Below are positions 1 through 7,271 of a stretch of 21,936 nt of DNA, one piece after another (position 1 is the first letter of the stretch; each line of letters starts with the position of its first letter). The translations under genes were made by a program, and so were the position numbers. This DNA is from Deltaproteobacteria bacterium UBA5799. GTDB lineage: Bacteria > Desulfobacterota > GWC2-55-46. A model generated the notes under the pieces. It had not been told where the DNA came from and did no database searches. It saw nothing but the letters and a program-made list of their open reading frames with translations. The DNA is taken from the NCBI GenBank assembly GCA_002418185.1, contig DIDN01000056.1, forward strand, positions 1 through 21,936, read 5' to 3'.

Positions 1-1318
1 TGACTGCGGAGGCTGGAACACCTTCCTGGAGGAGAAGGCCGCCCCCCGCGGAAGGCCGTCCGCCCCCGGGCGCCGGGAGCCGTCCGGCAGGCCGGAGCCG
101 ATTTCAGCGCTCAGGACAAACGAAGAAGACAGGGTCCTTACCGGCATAGGCGAGTTCGACAGGGTGCTCGGCGGCGGCATAGTGCCGGGCTCGGCCATAC
201 TGATAGGCGGCGACCCTGGCATCGGCAAATCGACCATACTCCTTCAGGCCATGAGCGCGCTCGCCGGGAAGGGTCTCAGGGTGCTCTATGTGACCGGCGA
301 GGAATCGTCGAGGCAGATAAGGCTCCGGGGCGAGCGCCTCGGGGCCGTAAGCGGGGAACTTTTCGTATACCCCGAGACCTCACTTGAGAGGGTCCTTGAG
401 GCGCTTAATGAGATAAGGCCCGCCGCCGTGGTGGTCGATTCGGTGCAGACAATCTACACCGAGTCGCTCGAGTCCTCTCCGGGGAGCGTAAGCCAGGTGA
501 GGGAGATATCCGCCCGGCTGACCGCCGCCGCGAAGTCCATGGACATACCGGTCTTCCTTGTCGGGCACGTCACGAAGGAGGGGGCGATAGCAGGCCCCAA
601 GGTGCTCGAGCACATGGTCGATACGGTCCTTTATTTCGAGGGAGAGCGCGGGCACTCCTTCAGGATATTGAGGGCCGTAAAGAACAGGTTCGGCTCGGTC
701 ATGGAGATAGGCGTGTTCGAGATGAAGGAAGAGGGCCTCCGTGAGGTGGCAAACCCCTCGGAGGTCTTCCTCGCCGAGAGGCCGGAAGGCGCTTCAGGGT
801 CTGCCGTGGTGTCGAGCCTCGAAGGCACCCGTACGATACTCGTGGAGGTGCAGTCGCTCGTCTGCCCCACGCTCTTCGGGATGCCGAGGCGGACGGTCGT
901 TGGCGTAGACTACAACAAGGTGATGCTCATCGCTGCGGTCCTGGAGAAAAAGGCCGGGATGCAGCTCGCCAACCACGACATTTTCTTAAAGGTGGCGGGA
1001 GGGCTGAAACTCGAGGAGCCCGCAATCGACCTGGGAGTGCTGGCGGCCATAGCGTCGAATTACATGGACAGGGCGATAGAGCCGAGCACGGTCATATTCG
1101 GGGAGGTCGGATTGGCCGGAGAGGTGAGGGCCATAAGCCAGGTCGAGCCGAGGATAAGGGAGGCCGCGAAGCTCGGGTTCAGGCGGTGCGTGATGCCCAG
1201 GGACAACCTCAAGGGCCTCAAGGGGCACGGGGACATCTCCCTCGAAGGCGTCTCCACCGTAAGGGAGGCCCTGGACAGGCTCTTCTCTTTACCTGTGGCC
1301 CGGAAGGGCCCTATTTGA
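1..1318 (+). CDS. radA: DNA repair protein RadA (5' end missing)
   Basis: RadA/Sms is a RecA-like ATPase that promotes branch migration in recombinational repair. The open frame enters from the window edge (first full codon at base 2) and ends with TGA at 1316-1318, giving 438 visible residues. The usual length is about 450-460, so roughly the first 20 residues, including most of the zinc finger, lie upstream. The first visible residues, DCGGWNTF, are the end of the C4 zinc finger. Walker A (GGDPGIGKST) lies at about visible residues 69-78, Walker B (VVVDSVQT) at about 143-150, and the RadA-specific KNRFG motif at about 227-231. The C-terminal third is the Lon-like domain. An internal GTG at 164 only looks like a start because the frame is cut; the homology continues upstream of it. 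Identification is firm. Confidence 0.96.
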   Translation, partial: DCGGWNTFLEEKAAPRGRPSAPGRREPSGRPEPISALRTNEEDRVLTGIGEFDRVLGGGIVPGSAILIGGDPGIGKSTILLQAMSALAGKGLRVLYVTGEESSRQIRLRGERLGAVSGELFVYPETSLERVLEALNEIRPAAVVVDSVQTIYTESLESSPGSVSQVREISARLTAAAKSMDIPVFLVGHVTKEGAIAGPKVLEHMVDTVLYFEGERGHSFRILRAVKNRFGSVMEIGVFEMKEEGLREVANPSEVFLAERPEGASGSAVVSSLEGTRTILVEVQSLVCPTLFGMPRRTVVGVDYNKVMLIAAVLEKKAGMQLANHDIFLKVAGGLKLEEPAIDLGVLAAIASNYMDRAIEPSTVIFGEVGLAGEVRAISQVEPRIREAAKLGFRRCVMPRDNLKGLKGHGDISLEGVSTVREALDRLFSLPVARKGPI

Positions 1319-1324
1319 TATAAT
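1316..1324 (+). promoter_or_regulatory. Extended -10 promoter at the radA stop
   Basis: TGATATAAT is a perfect extended -10 (TG-N-TATAAT) that overlaps the radA TGA stop. No convincing -35 is seen 17 bases upstream, as is common for extended -10 promoters. Transcription would begin near 1331, just ahead of the ribosome-binding site of the next gene, so that gene and the regulator behind it may be expressed independently of radA. Predicted from sequence only. Confidence 0.45.
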
Positions 1325-1356
1325 AAAAACCCTGATATGCGGGACTGGAGCGGCTA

Positions 1357-2928
1357 TTGAAAACGGGTCTGAGCGGGGCGGCGGCAAGGGCCGCCATTAC
1401 GGCGGCGCTGGTGTTTTTCCTGGTCTCCCTGATGCCGGGGGCGACTGGGGACGCCGACGCCGGCTCAAAGAGGTATTTCACCGACATAGGACAGTTCAAC
1501 TACGCCAGGTTCCTTATGGACGAGGGAGATTACGCCGGGGCCATAAGGGAGTTAGGCAGGTTCATTGAAAACTTTCCCGGAAGCCCGCTCATGCCCGAGG
1601 CCCAGTTCAGCATGGCCGAGTCCTACATGCTGGCCGGCAGGTACAATGAAGCCGAATCGCAGTGGAAGCTCTATATCTCGAACTTCCCGGAGAGCCCGTT
1701 CGCGATAGTCGCGGAAATAAAGCTCACCGAGGCGGCGGAGAAGCGAAGGAGGCCTTCCCCGCCTTCCCTTCCTGAGCCCCTGCTGAACGGGAGGAAAAGG
1801 CCCGGGTTGAGGGCGGTCCAGGTAATGCGCTTCGATGGCATGACCTTCGCCGAGGTCGGCAAGGAGATGGCGGCACTCAAGGCCTCGGGAATAGACACGG
1901 TGATCCTCCGCGTCTTCCACAACAGCGGCGACAGGTTCTACCCCGCTGCGACCCCTTCCGGGGGGCGGGGCGTGTACTTCGCAACCGAGCACGCGCCGGT
2001 GGTGGACGACATACTCCCGAAGCTTACGGGGCTTGCGCGCGACAACGGGCTCAAGGTATTCGCGTGGATGACCACCCGGTATGCCGATTACGGCATCGAG
2101 GGCGACGAGTCCCTCGCATGCGTATCGTACGACCTCTCGTCGAGGGACTACGCCAGGTGCAAGGGGCTGGACCTCTTTAATGACGCGGCCGTCGAGAGGC
2201 TTGAGAGGATATACGCGGACCTTGCGCGTAACGACATAGACGGAGTGCTCTTCCAGGACGACATGGTCTTCCGGCATAACGAGGGGCTCGGGCCGCAGGC
2301 GGCCGCGCTCTTTAAAGAGGACTTCGGGGTCGAGCTCGACCCCGAGGAGCTTTACGCGCGCGTGCCGGGCTCCGAAGCCGTGCATTATACCCCGCTTTTC
2401 TGGAAATGGGCCTCGTGGAAGAACAGGCGCCTCCTGGAGGTCGCCGGGCGCCTGAAGGACGCGGTAAGGGAGAAGAGGCCCGGGACCGTATTCGCCATAA
2501 ACCTCATGTACGAGAGCTTGACCAACCCGCCGTACGCGCTTGCCTGGCTCTCACAGGACCTGAGCGCGGCGCTCCTGGCGGACTTCGATTATTTCTCGAT
2601 AATGGCGTACCACAGGCAGATGGGCGAGGAGCTCGACAAGACAGAGGGCGAGATAAGGGACATGATAACGAAGATGGCCGAGGACGCCGTAAAGACGGTG
2701 GGCGAGCCGGCAAGGGTCCTCATAAAGCTCCAGACCATAGACTGGAGGACCGGCGGCCCGCTCTCGGACAGCGAGGTCGTGGAGCTTATAAGGGACATGA
2801 AGGGCAAGGACGTGAGCCTGGCGGTGGTGCCGTACAGGGGGGATTTCCCCTTCAGGGAGCTTTCCCACTCGGGCGGCAAGCTCGCCGCATTGGAAAATCA
2901 TCACTCCGGGACGGGGGCGGCTGAATGA
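1357..2928 (+). CDS. TPR protein with PgaB-type glycoside hydrolase domain
   Basis: 523 residues from a TTG start; GGAG at about 1347-1350 is well placed and no better ATG is available. Residues 8-30 form a hydrophobic signal segment, so the protein is exported or membrane-anchored. Residues about 45-125 are tetratricopeptide-like repeats of the YbgF/BamD kind (FLMDEGDYAGAIRELGRFIE). Residues about 150-500 resemble the C-terminal hydrolase domain of PgaB (GHL13 type), which cleaves partially deacetylated poly-beta-1,6-N-acetylglucosamine. The match includes DGVLFQDD (295-302) with the acidic pair where PgaB has its catalytic HDD, and DYFSIMAYHR (411-420). The N-terminal deacetylase domain of PgaB is absent and is replaced by the TPRs. 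Its stop overlaps the next start (ATGA), so it is coupled to the Crp/Fnr gene. A role in exopolysaccharide processing is inferred; the substrate is unproven. Confidence 0.8.
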   Translation: MKTGLSGAAARAAITAALVFFLVSLMPGATGDADAGSKRYFTDIGQFNYARFLMDEGDYAGAIRELGRFIENFPGSPLMPEAQFSMAESYMLAGRYNEAESQWKLYISNFPESPFAIVAEIKLTEAAEKRRRPSPPSLPEPLLNGRKRPGLRAVQVMRFDGMTFAEVGKEMAALKASGIDTVILRVFHNSGDRFYPAATPSGGRGVYFATEHAPVVDDILPKLTGLARDNGLKVFAWMTTRYADYGIEGDESLACVSYDLSSRDYARCKGLDLFNDAAVERLERIYADLARNDIDGVLFQDDMVFRHNEGLGPQAAALFKEDFGVELDPEELYARVPGSEAVHYTPLFWKWASWKNRRLLEVAGRLKDAVREKRPGTVFAINLMYESLTNPPYALAWLSQDLSAALLADFDYFSIMAYHRQMGEELDKTEGEIRDMITKMAEDAVKTVGEPARVLIKLQTIDWRTGGPLSDSEVVELIRDMKGKDVSLAVVPYRGDFPFRELSHSGGKLAALENHHSGTGAAE

Positions 2929-3638
2929 AAACCACGCTGGACAGGGAATCGGTCTGCGCGCTCTGCAGGTGCCACATCAGGGAGAACACCCTCTTTACGG
3001 GCCTGAACGAAAGGCAGCTCGAGGCCTTCAAGGAAGCAGTGGTCGTCAATAATTACAGGAAGCGCGGCATCATCTTCATGGAAGGCGACGACTGCACCGG
3101 CATCTACATCCTCAGGGCCGGGAGGGTCAAGCTCGTAAGGTCGTCGTCCACCGGCAAGGAGCACATAATAAAGATACTCAACCCCGGGGACCTCCTGGGC
3201 TTCGAGGTCTTCTACAACGCGCGCACGTTCAAGAACACCGCGGTCTCCATGGAGGACTGCGACCTCTGCTACATAGACCGGCACGCGCTCTTCAAGATAC
3301 TGGAGGAAGAGCCCGCCATAGCCAGGAAGGTTATCATCTCGCTCGGCAAGGAGCTCAACAGCGCCTACGAGAGGATAGGCCGCCTCGGGCTCCTCAATGC
3401 CAGGGAAAAACTCGCGCACCTCCTCTACACGCTCGCCGTTGACTACGGCGTCAAGGAGGACGGCGCCGTGAAGCTCAACCTGACTCTTTCGAGGCTCGAG
3501 ATAGCCGAGCTCCTCGGCATAACCCAGGAGACGTCGATAAGGCTCCTTAAGAGCTTCAAGGAAGAGGGCATAATCGACATCAGGCGGAAGGAAATCGTCA
3601 TAAACTCGCTTGCAAGGCTCAAGGAGCTCGGTGAGTAG
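2925..3638 (+). CDS. Crp/Fnr family transcriptional regulator
   Basis: 237 residues, starting at the ATG of an ATGA overlap with the preceding stop, so translation is probably coupled. Residues about 20-135 form a cyclic-nucleotide-binding-type beta-roll. Residues about 160-225 carry a winged helix with LSRLEIAELLGIT-QETSIRLL, the Fnr/Crp recognition-helix pattern E-T/S-x-x-R. Cysteines sit at 11, 14 and 16 (CxxCxC), with others at 57, 112 and 115. C115 in LCYIDRHAL lines up by eye with E. coli FNR C122 in VCEIPFETL, so an Fe-S cluster sensing oxygen or redox state is possible, although the N-terminal spacing differs from FNR. No catabolite-repressor cAMP signature is evident. It may regulate its own operon or the kinase gene that follows. 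Confidence 0.9.
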   Translation: MKTTLDRESVCALCRCHIRENTLFTGLNERQLEAFKEAVVVNNYRKRGIIFMEGDDCTGIYILRAGRVKLVRSSSTGKEHIIKILNPGDLLGFEVFYNARTFKNTAVSMEDCDLCYIDRHALFKILEEEPAIARKVIISLGKELNSAYERIGRLGLLNAREKLAHLLYTLAVDYGVKEDGAVKLNLTLSRLEIAELLGITQETSIRLLKSFKEEGIIDIRRKEIVINSLARLKELGE

Positions 3639-3683
3639 GCGCGCCGGACGCCCCGCCCCGGAAGGAGCGGGGAAAGCATTTTG

Positions 3684-5123
3684 ATGAACCTTTCTATCCG
3701 TACAAAACTCAACCTCTGGTACACCTCGCTCCTTTTCGTGAGCCTCATCGCCTTCGGGGCCGTCTTCTCGTACTCTCTCCTCAAGATATTCATCTACCGC
3801 ATGGACACCCAGATAAGCTCGGTCGCCAACATGATGGTCCATACCATCATAAGGCCCTCGGGCGAGATATTCCTCCCGAGGGACTTCGATATAATACTCG
3901 GCAGGTTCTTCGGCGTAAGGACGGCCGGCAACTTCATACAGGTGCTCGACCCACACGGCGAGATAGTGGCCAGGTCTTCCAACCTCGAGGACTTCAGGCT
4001 GCCGCTCACAAAGGGCACATACCACGCGGCCATCGGCGGGGCGACCACCTACGAGGTCGTAAGGAACGTAGGCAGGTACCCGGCGCGCGTAGTGACCAAG
4101 CCCATAATGCTCGGCGACAAGGGGCTCGTCATGATAGTCCAGGTCGGCTCCTCGCTCGAGGGGATGGACGAGATATTCCACTCGATGGCGTATATCCTCG
4201 TCTCCGGCATATTCGCCTCAGTCCTCGTGGCGGCGGCAGTGGGCTCGTTCCTCGCCAAGAAGGCCCTGAAGCCCGTTGCGACCATAACCGAGGCCGCAAG
4301 GAGGATAAAGGTCGAGAACCTCAATGAGCGCATACCCGCCGCCGGGCCGCAGGACGAGATAGGCAGGCTCACCGCCACCATGAACGAGATGATAGAGAGG
4401 CTCGAGAAGTCATTCAAGCAGATAAGGCAGTTCACCGCCGACGCCTCGCACGAGCTCAAGACCCCGCTTACAATTCTGAAGGGCGAGATGGAGATAGCGC
4501 TCCGGACGAAGGGGGACACGGCCTACATGAGGGAGGTCCTGGCCTCAAGCCTCGAGGAGATAGACAGGATGAGCTACATAGTAAGGAGCCTCCTCGACCT
4601 GGCGAAGATGGACGTTGAAAAGGGGGCGACGGCCCGGGAGAAGGTGAGCCTCGACAGGGTGCTGGCCGAGAGGCACGACCAGCTCAAAAGGCGCGCCCTT
4701 GACAGCGGGATACAGTTGGATATCATTGAGAATGAGCCGCTCGTCATAACGGGCGACCTCGTGAGGATAAGCCAGCTCGTCTTCAACCTCATCGACAACG
4801 CGATCAAGTACACGCCGGGAGGCGGGAAGGTCGAGCTCTCCCTCAAGGCGGAGGGCGGGAACGCCGTCCTGAGTGTCAGGGACACCGGGGTAGGCATCGC
4901 CTGCGAAGACCTCCCTTACATCTTCGACAGGTTCTACCGCGTTGACAAGGTCCGCACGAGGGACGTGCACGGGGCGGGGCTTGGCCTGAGCATCTGTAAG
5001 GAGATAGTCCTCGCGCACGGCGGCGCAATCGAGGTCGAGAGCGAGCCCGGGAAAGGCTCCAGGTTCATTGTGAGCTTCCCGCTTGCCGGGGACAGGGGCC
5101 TTGGGCGGCAGGCATTCGCATGA
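3684..5123 (+). CDS. Sensor histidine kinase (HAMP, HisKA, HATPase)
   Basis: 479 residues from ATG 3684; a TTG lies directly in front at 3681 but the purine-rich stretch at 3669-3676 is better spaced to the ATG. Membrane helices lie at about 11-33 and 168-190, enclosing a periplasmic sensor region of about 130 residues. The HAMP domain is at about 190-243. The HisKA phospho-acceptor is H256 in ASHELKTP. The ATP-binding domain has the N box (N368 and N372 in NLIDNAIKYTP), the G1 box DTGVGI (400-405), the F box IFDRFYR and the G2 box GAGLGLS (430-436). The layout resembles CusS/PhoR-type kinases. It starts 45 bases after the Crp/Fnr gene. No response regulator is adjacent; the nearest REC-domain gene is at 6460, behind a terminator. 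The signal is unknown. Confidence 0.93.
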   Translation: MNLSIRTKLNLWYTSLLFVSLIAFGAVFSYSLLKIFIYRMDTQISSVANMMVHTIIRPSGEIFLPRDFDIILGRFFGVRTAGNFIQVLDPHGEIVARSSNLEDFRLPLTKGTYHAAIGGATTYEVVRNVGRYPARVVTKPIMLGDKGLVMIVQVGSSLEGMDEIFHSMAYILVSGIFASVLVAAAVGSFLAKKALKPVATITEAARRIKVENLNERIPAAGPQDEIGRLTATMNEMIERLEKSFKQIRQFTADASHELKTPLTILKGEMEIALRTKGDTAYMREVLASSLEEIDRMSYIVRSLLDLAKMDVEKGATAREKVSLDRVLAERHDQLKRRALDSGIQLDIIENEPLVITGDLVRISQLVFNLIDNAIKYTPGGGKVELSLKAEGGNAVLSVRDTGVGIACEDLPYIFDRFYRVDKVRTRDVHGAGLGLSICKEIVLAHGGAIEVESEPGKGSRFIVSFPLAGDRGLGRQAFA

Positions 5124-5229
5124 CCTTGCCGCAAGGGACTTCGTCGAGAACGGGCCGAAATAGCTGAAAGCGGGGCGCGCACTCGACAGGGGCGCGCAAG
5201 GCGGATCTCTGCAGGAAACGGAGGGACGG

Positions 5230-6258
5230 ATGAACATCGGCATACTTACCGGCGGCGGCGACTGCCCCGGGCTCAACGCGGTCATCAGGTCTGTGGTAAA
5301 GAGGGGGCTCCAGCTCGGGCACGAGTTCACGGGGATACGCGAGGGCTGGAGGGGGCTCGTCGAGGCCAAAACAACGAAGCTTGCGAGGGAGTCGGTCTCC
5401 GGGCTCCTGCCGCTGGGTGGCACCATACTCGGCACCTCCCGCACCAACCCGCTGAAGGACCCGAAGGACGAGAAGAAGCTTTTCGAAAACATGAAGAAGT
5501 TGAAGATAGACGCCCTCGTCTGCATAGGAGGCGACGACACGCTCGGAGTCGCATCCAAGCTCCACGAAAAGGGCGTGAACACGGTCGGCGTGCCCAAGAC
5601 CATAGACAACGACCTCTCCGGGACCGACTTCACCTTCGGCTTCGACACCGCCGTGAGCATCGTCACATGGGCCCTGGACAGGCTCCACTCGACCACGGAG
5701 GCCCACCAGAGGGTGATGGTCGTGGAGGTGATGGGGAGGCACGCCGGGTGGATAGCGGTATACGGCGGCATGGCAGGCGGAGCCGACGTGATATTGATCC
5801 CCGAGCAGCCCTTCGACATAGACGAGGTCTGCGGTTACGTGAGGAAGCGGAGGGAGGCTGGGAAGTACTTCAGCCTCATCGTGGCCGCCGAGGGCGCATA
5901 CCCCAAGGAGGCGGGCGGCATGATAACCAGGGACAAGGCGCTCGACGCCTTCGGCCACGCAAGGCTCGGCGGGGTCGGGGAGTTCCTCGCGAACGAAATA
6001 GAGAAGAGGCTCGGCGTAGAGTCGAGGTACGTGGTCCTGGGGCATCTCCAGAGGGGCGGCACGCCGACCGCCTATGACAGGGTGCTCGCCACCCGATTCG
6101 GAGTGAAGGCCATCGAGATGGTGCACGACGGCAAGTACGGGAGGATGGTCGCGCTCCACGGGAACAAGGTGGTGGACGTCTCCCTGCATGAAGCGACCGC
6201 CAAGCTCAAGACCGTCGACCTCGAGATGCTCCGTACGGCCCAGATATTCTTCGGCTGA
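5230..6258 (+). CDS. 6-phosphofructokinase, probably PPi-dependent
   Basis: 342 residues; ATG 5230 is preceded by GGAGGG. PFK family motifs are GGGDCPGLNA (8-17), GGDDT (100-104), PKTIDND (122-128), MGRHAGW and HLQRGG. The enzyme phosphorylates fructose 6-phosphate in glycolysis. Two positions decide the phosphoryl donor in this family: E. coli G104 and G124, which are Gly in ATP-dependent enzymes and Asp plus Lys in PPi-dependent ones. Here they are D103 and K123, so pyrophosphate is the predicted donor (EC 2.7.1.90) and the reaction would be reversible, serving both glycolysis and gluconeogenesis. Automatic annotation would probably label it ATP-dependent. It is a single-gene unit ending in a strong terminator. 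Confidence 0.93.
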   Translation: MNIGILTGGGDCPGLNAVIRSVVKRGLQLGHEFTGIREGWRGLVEAKTTKLARESVSGLLPLGGTILGTSRTNPLKDPKDEKKLFENMKKLKIDALVCIGGDDTLGVASKLHEKGVNTVGVPKTIDNDLSGTDFTFGFDTAVSIVTWALDRLHSTTEAHQRVMVVEVMGRHAGWIAVYGGMAGGADVILIPEQPFDIDEVCGYVRKRREAGKYFSLIVAAEGAYPKEAGGMITRDKALDAFGHARLGGVGEFLANEIEKRLGVESRYVVLGHLQRGGTPTAYDRVLATRFGVKAIEMVHDGKYGRMVALHGNKVVDVSLHEATAKLKTVDLEMLRTAQIFFG

Positions 6259-6296
6259 GGCTGCCGATAGCGGAAAATCCGGCATCCCACGGGTTT

Positions 6297-6332
6297 AAAT
6301 GGGGGCGGGCCTTGAGGCCCGCCCCCATTTTT
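6297..6332 (+). terminator. Rho-independent terminator after phosphofructokinase
   Basis: Perfect inverted repeat AAATGGGGGCGGGCC / GGCCCGCCCCCATTT with a TTGA loop, followed by further T residues. It starts 38 bases after the phosphofructokinase stop codon. A-richness on the 5' side would give weak bidirectional activity. Confidence 0.93.
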
Positions 6333-6459
6333 CGTATCCTCTCTTCTTACGGCAGCAGGGCATTGCCTCGGCATTCGTCGGAATGCACCATTTCGAACGG
6401 CGCCCCTCTCAAGCTGTGGTAAGATAAATAGGAAGCTCACAAGCTGCCATCGAGGTCAT

Positions 6460-7005
6460 ATGGTGAGAGGCGAAAAAGGGAACGAGAAGAGCGGGCTCCG
6501 CATCCTCGTGGTCGAGGACAATCCCGGGGACATGCTTCTTTTAAGCGAGATGCTGAAGGACGCTGGCCTTGATCAGGCCGCTTTCTCGACTGCGGACACG
6601 CTTGAAAGGGCCCTTATCGAGGTCGCCGGGAAGACCTTCGACGTGATAATACTCGACCTCGACCTGCCGGACAGCCGCGGCATGAAGACCTTCGCATCGG
6701 TGAGGGCCCACGCTCCCGGGACGCCCATAATAGTCCTGACAGGGCTTGCCGACGAGGTGCTCGGGATGAGGGCCGTACGGCAAGGGGCCCAGGACTACCT
6801 TGTGAAGGGGCAGGTGGACGGCAGGCTCCTCTACCGTTCCATGATGTACGCGGTCGAGAGGTTCAGGCTTGAGCGGGAGCTCAAAAAGAGGGTTGACGAG
6901 ATCGAGAACCTGAACAGGATGCTGCACTTCGAGAGGGACATGGAGGTTGAGGACCTGAGAAAGGAGATAGAGAGGCTCAAGGAAAAGCTGAAAAAGGCAG
7001 GCTGA
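6460..7005 (+). CDS. Response regulator with C-terminal coiled coil
   Basis: 181 residues. ATG 6460 lies 4 bases after GAGG; a GTG at 6463 has more usual spacing, so the start is uncertain by one codon. Residues 13-130 form a REC domain with the acidic pocket (E19, D20), the phospho-acceptor D66 in ILDLDLPD, T94 and the invariant K116 in YLVKG. There is no DNA-binding or enzymatic output domain. Residues about 133-181 are a charged heptad-like helix (ELKKRVDEIENLNRML onward) predicted to be a coiled coil. It probably acts through protein contact or dimerisation, for instance as an adaptor or phosphate relay. It is not paired with a kinase; the kinase ending at 5123 is the nearest candidate partner, but a terminator separates them. 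Confidence 0.9.
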   Translation: MVRGEKGNEKSGLRILVVEDNPGDMLLLSEMLKDAGLDQAAFSTADTLERALIEVAGKTFDVIILDLDLPDSRGMKTFASVRAHAPGTPIIVLTGLADEVLGMRAVRQGAQDYLVKGQVDGRLLYRSMMYAVERFRLERELKKRVDEIENLNRMLHFERDMEVEDLRKEIERLKEKLKKAG

Positions 7006-7191
7006 TTCCAGGCCGCCTTCCCGACCCGTCCCATCCCGCCGATTTAACGCTAAAGAACCTTTCCCTAAGACCCTGCCCCTCGGCGCCCTTTTCCGCGGGG
7101 CCCCCGGGAGTCTGTCGTCCGCATTTCAGGACTCTCTGGAAAGCCGGACTGCGCTTTCCAGGAAAATTTTGCATGTCCGTGCAGGTTGGGC

Positions 7192-7220
7192 TTGTCTTTG
7201 ACTTCCGTCGAGTTTACTAT
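7192..7220 (+). promoter_or_regulatory. Sigma70-type promoter for the helicase gene
   Basis: TTGTCT (7192-7197) and TACTAT (7215-7220) are separated by 17 bases; each matches consensus at 4 of 6 positions. Transcription would start near 7227, giving a 5' leader of about 45 bases before ATG 7272. The rest of the 266-base gap after the response regulator shows no other clear element. Confidence 0.45.
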
Positions 7221-7271
7221 TACTGGTTCCGGAGAGCGCAGCCGGCCGAATAGACACCCGAGGGAAGTAGA

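Noticed and set aside
1552..2385. Long minus-strand open frame (277 codons) inside the TPR-PgaB gene
   Set aside because: It is an antisense shadow produced by GC-rich codon structure; the plus strand has domain matches and a ribosome-binding site. The same reasoning removes the long minus-strand frames at 2901-4181, 4545-5819 and 5065-6285.
5172..5198. Two GGGGCGCGCA direct repeats 17 bases apart before the phosphofructokinase gene
   Set aside because: Only 10 bases, low complexity and GC-biased; expected by chance at this composition.
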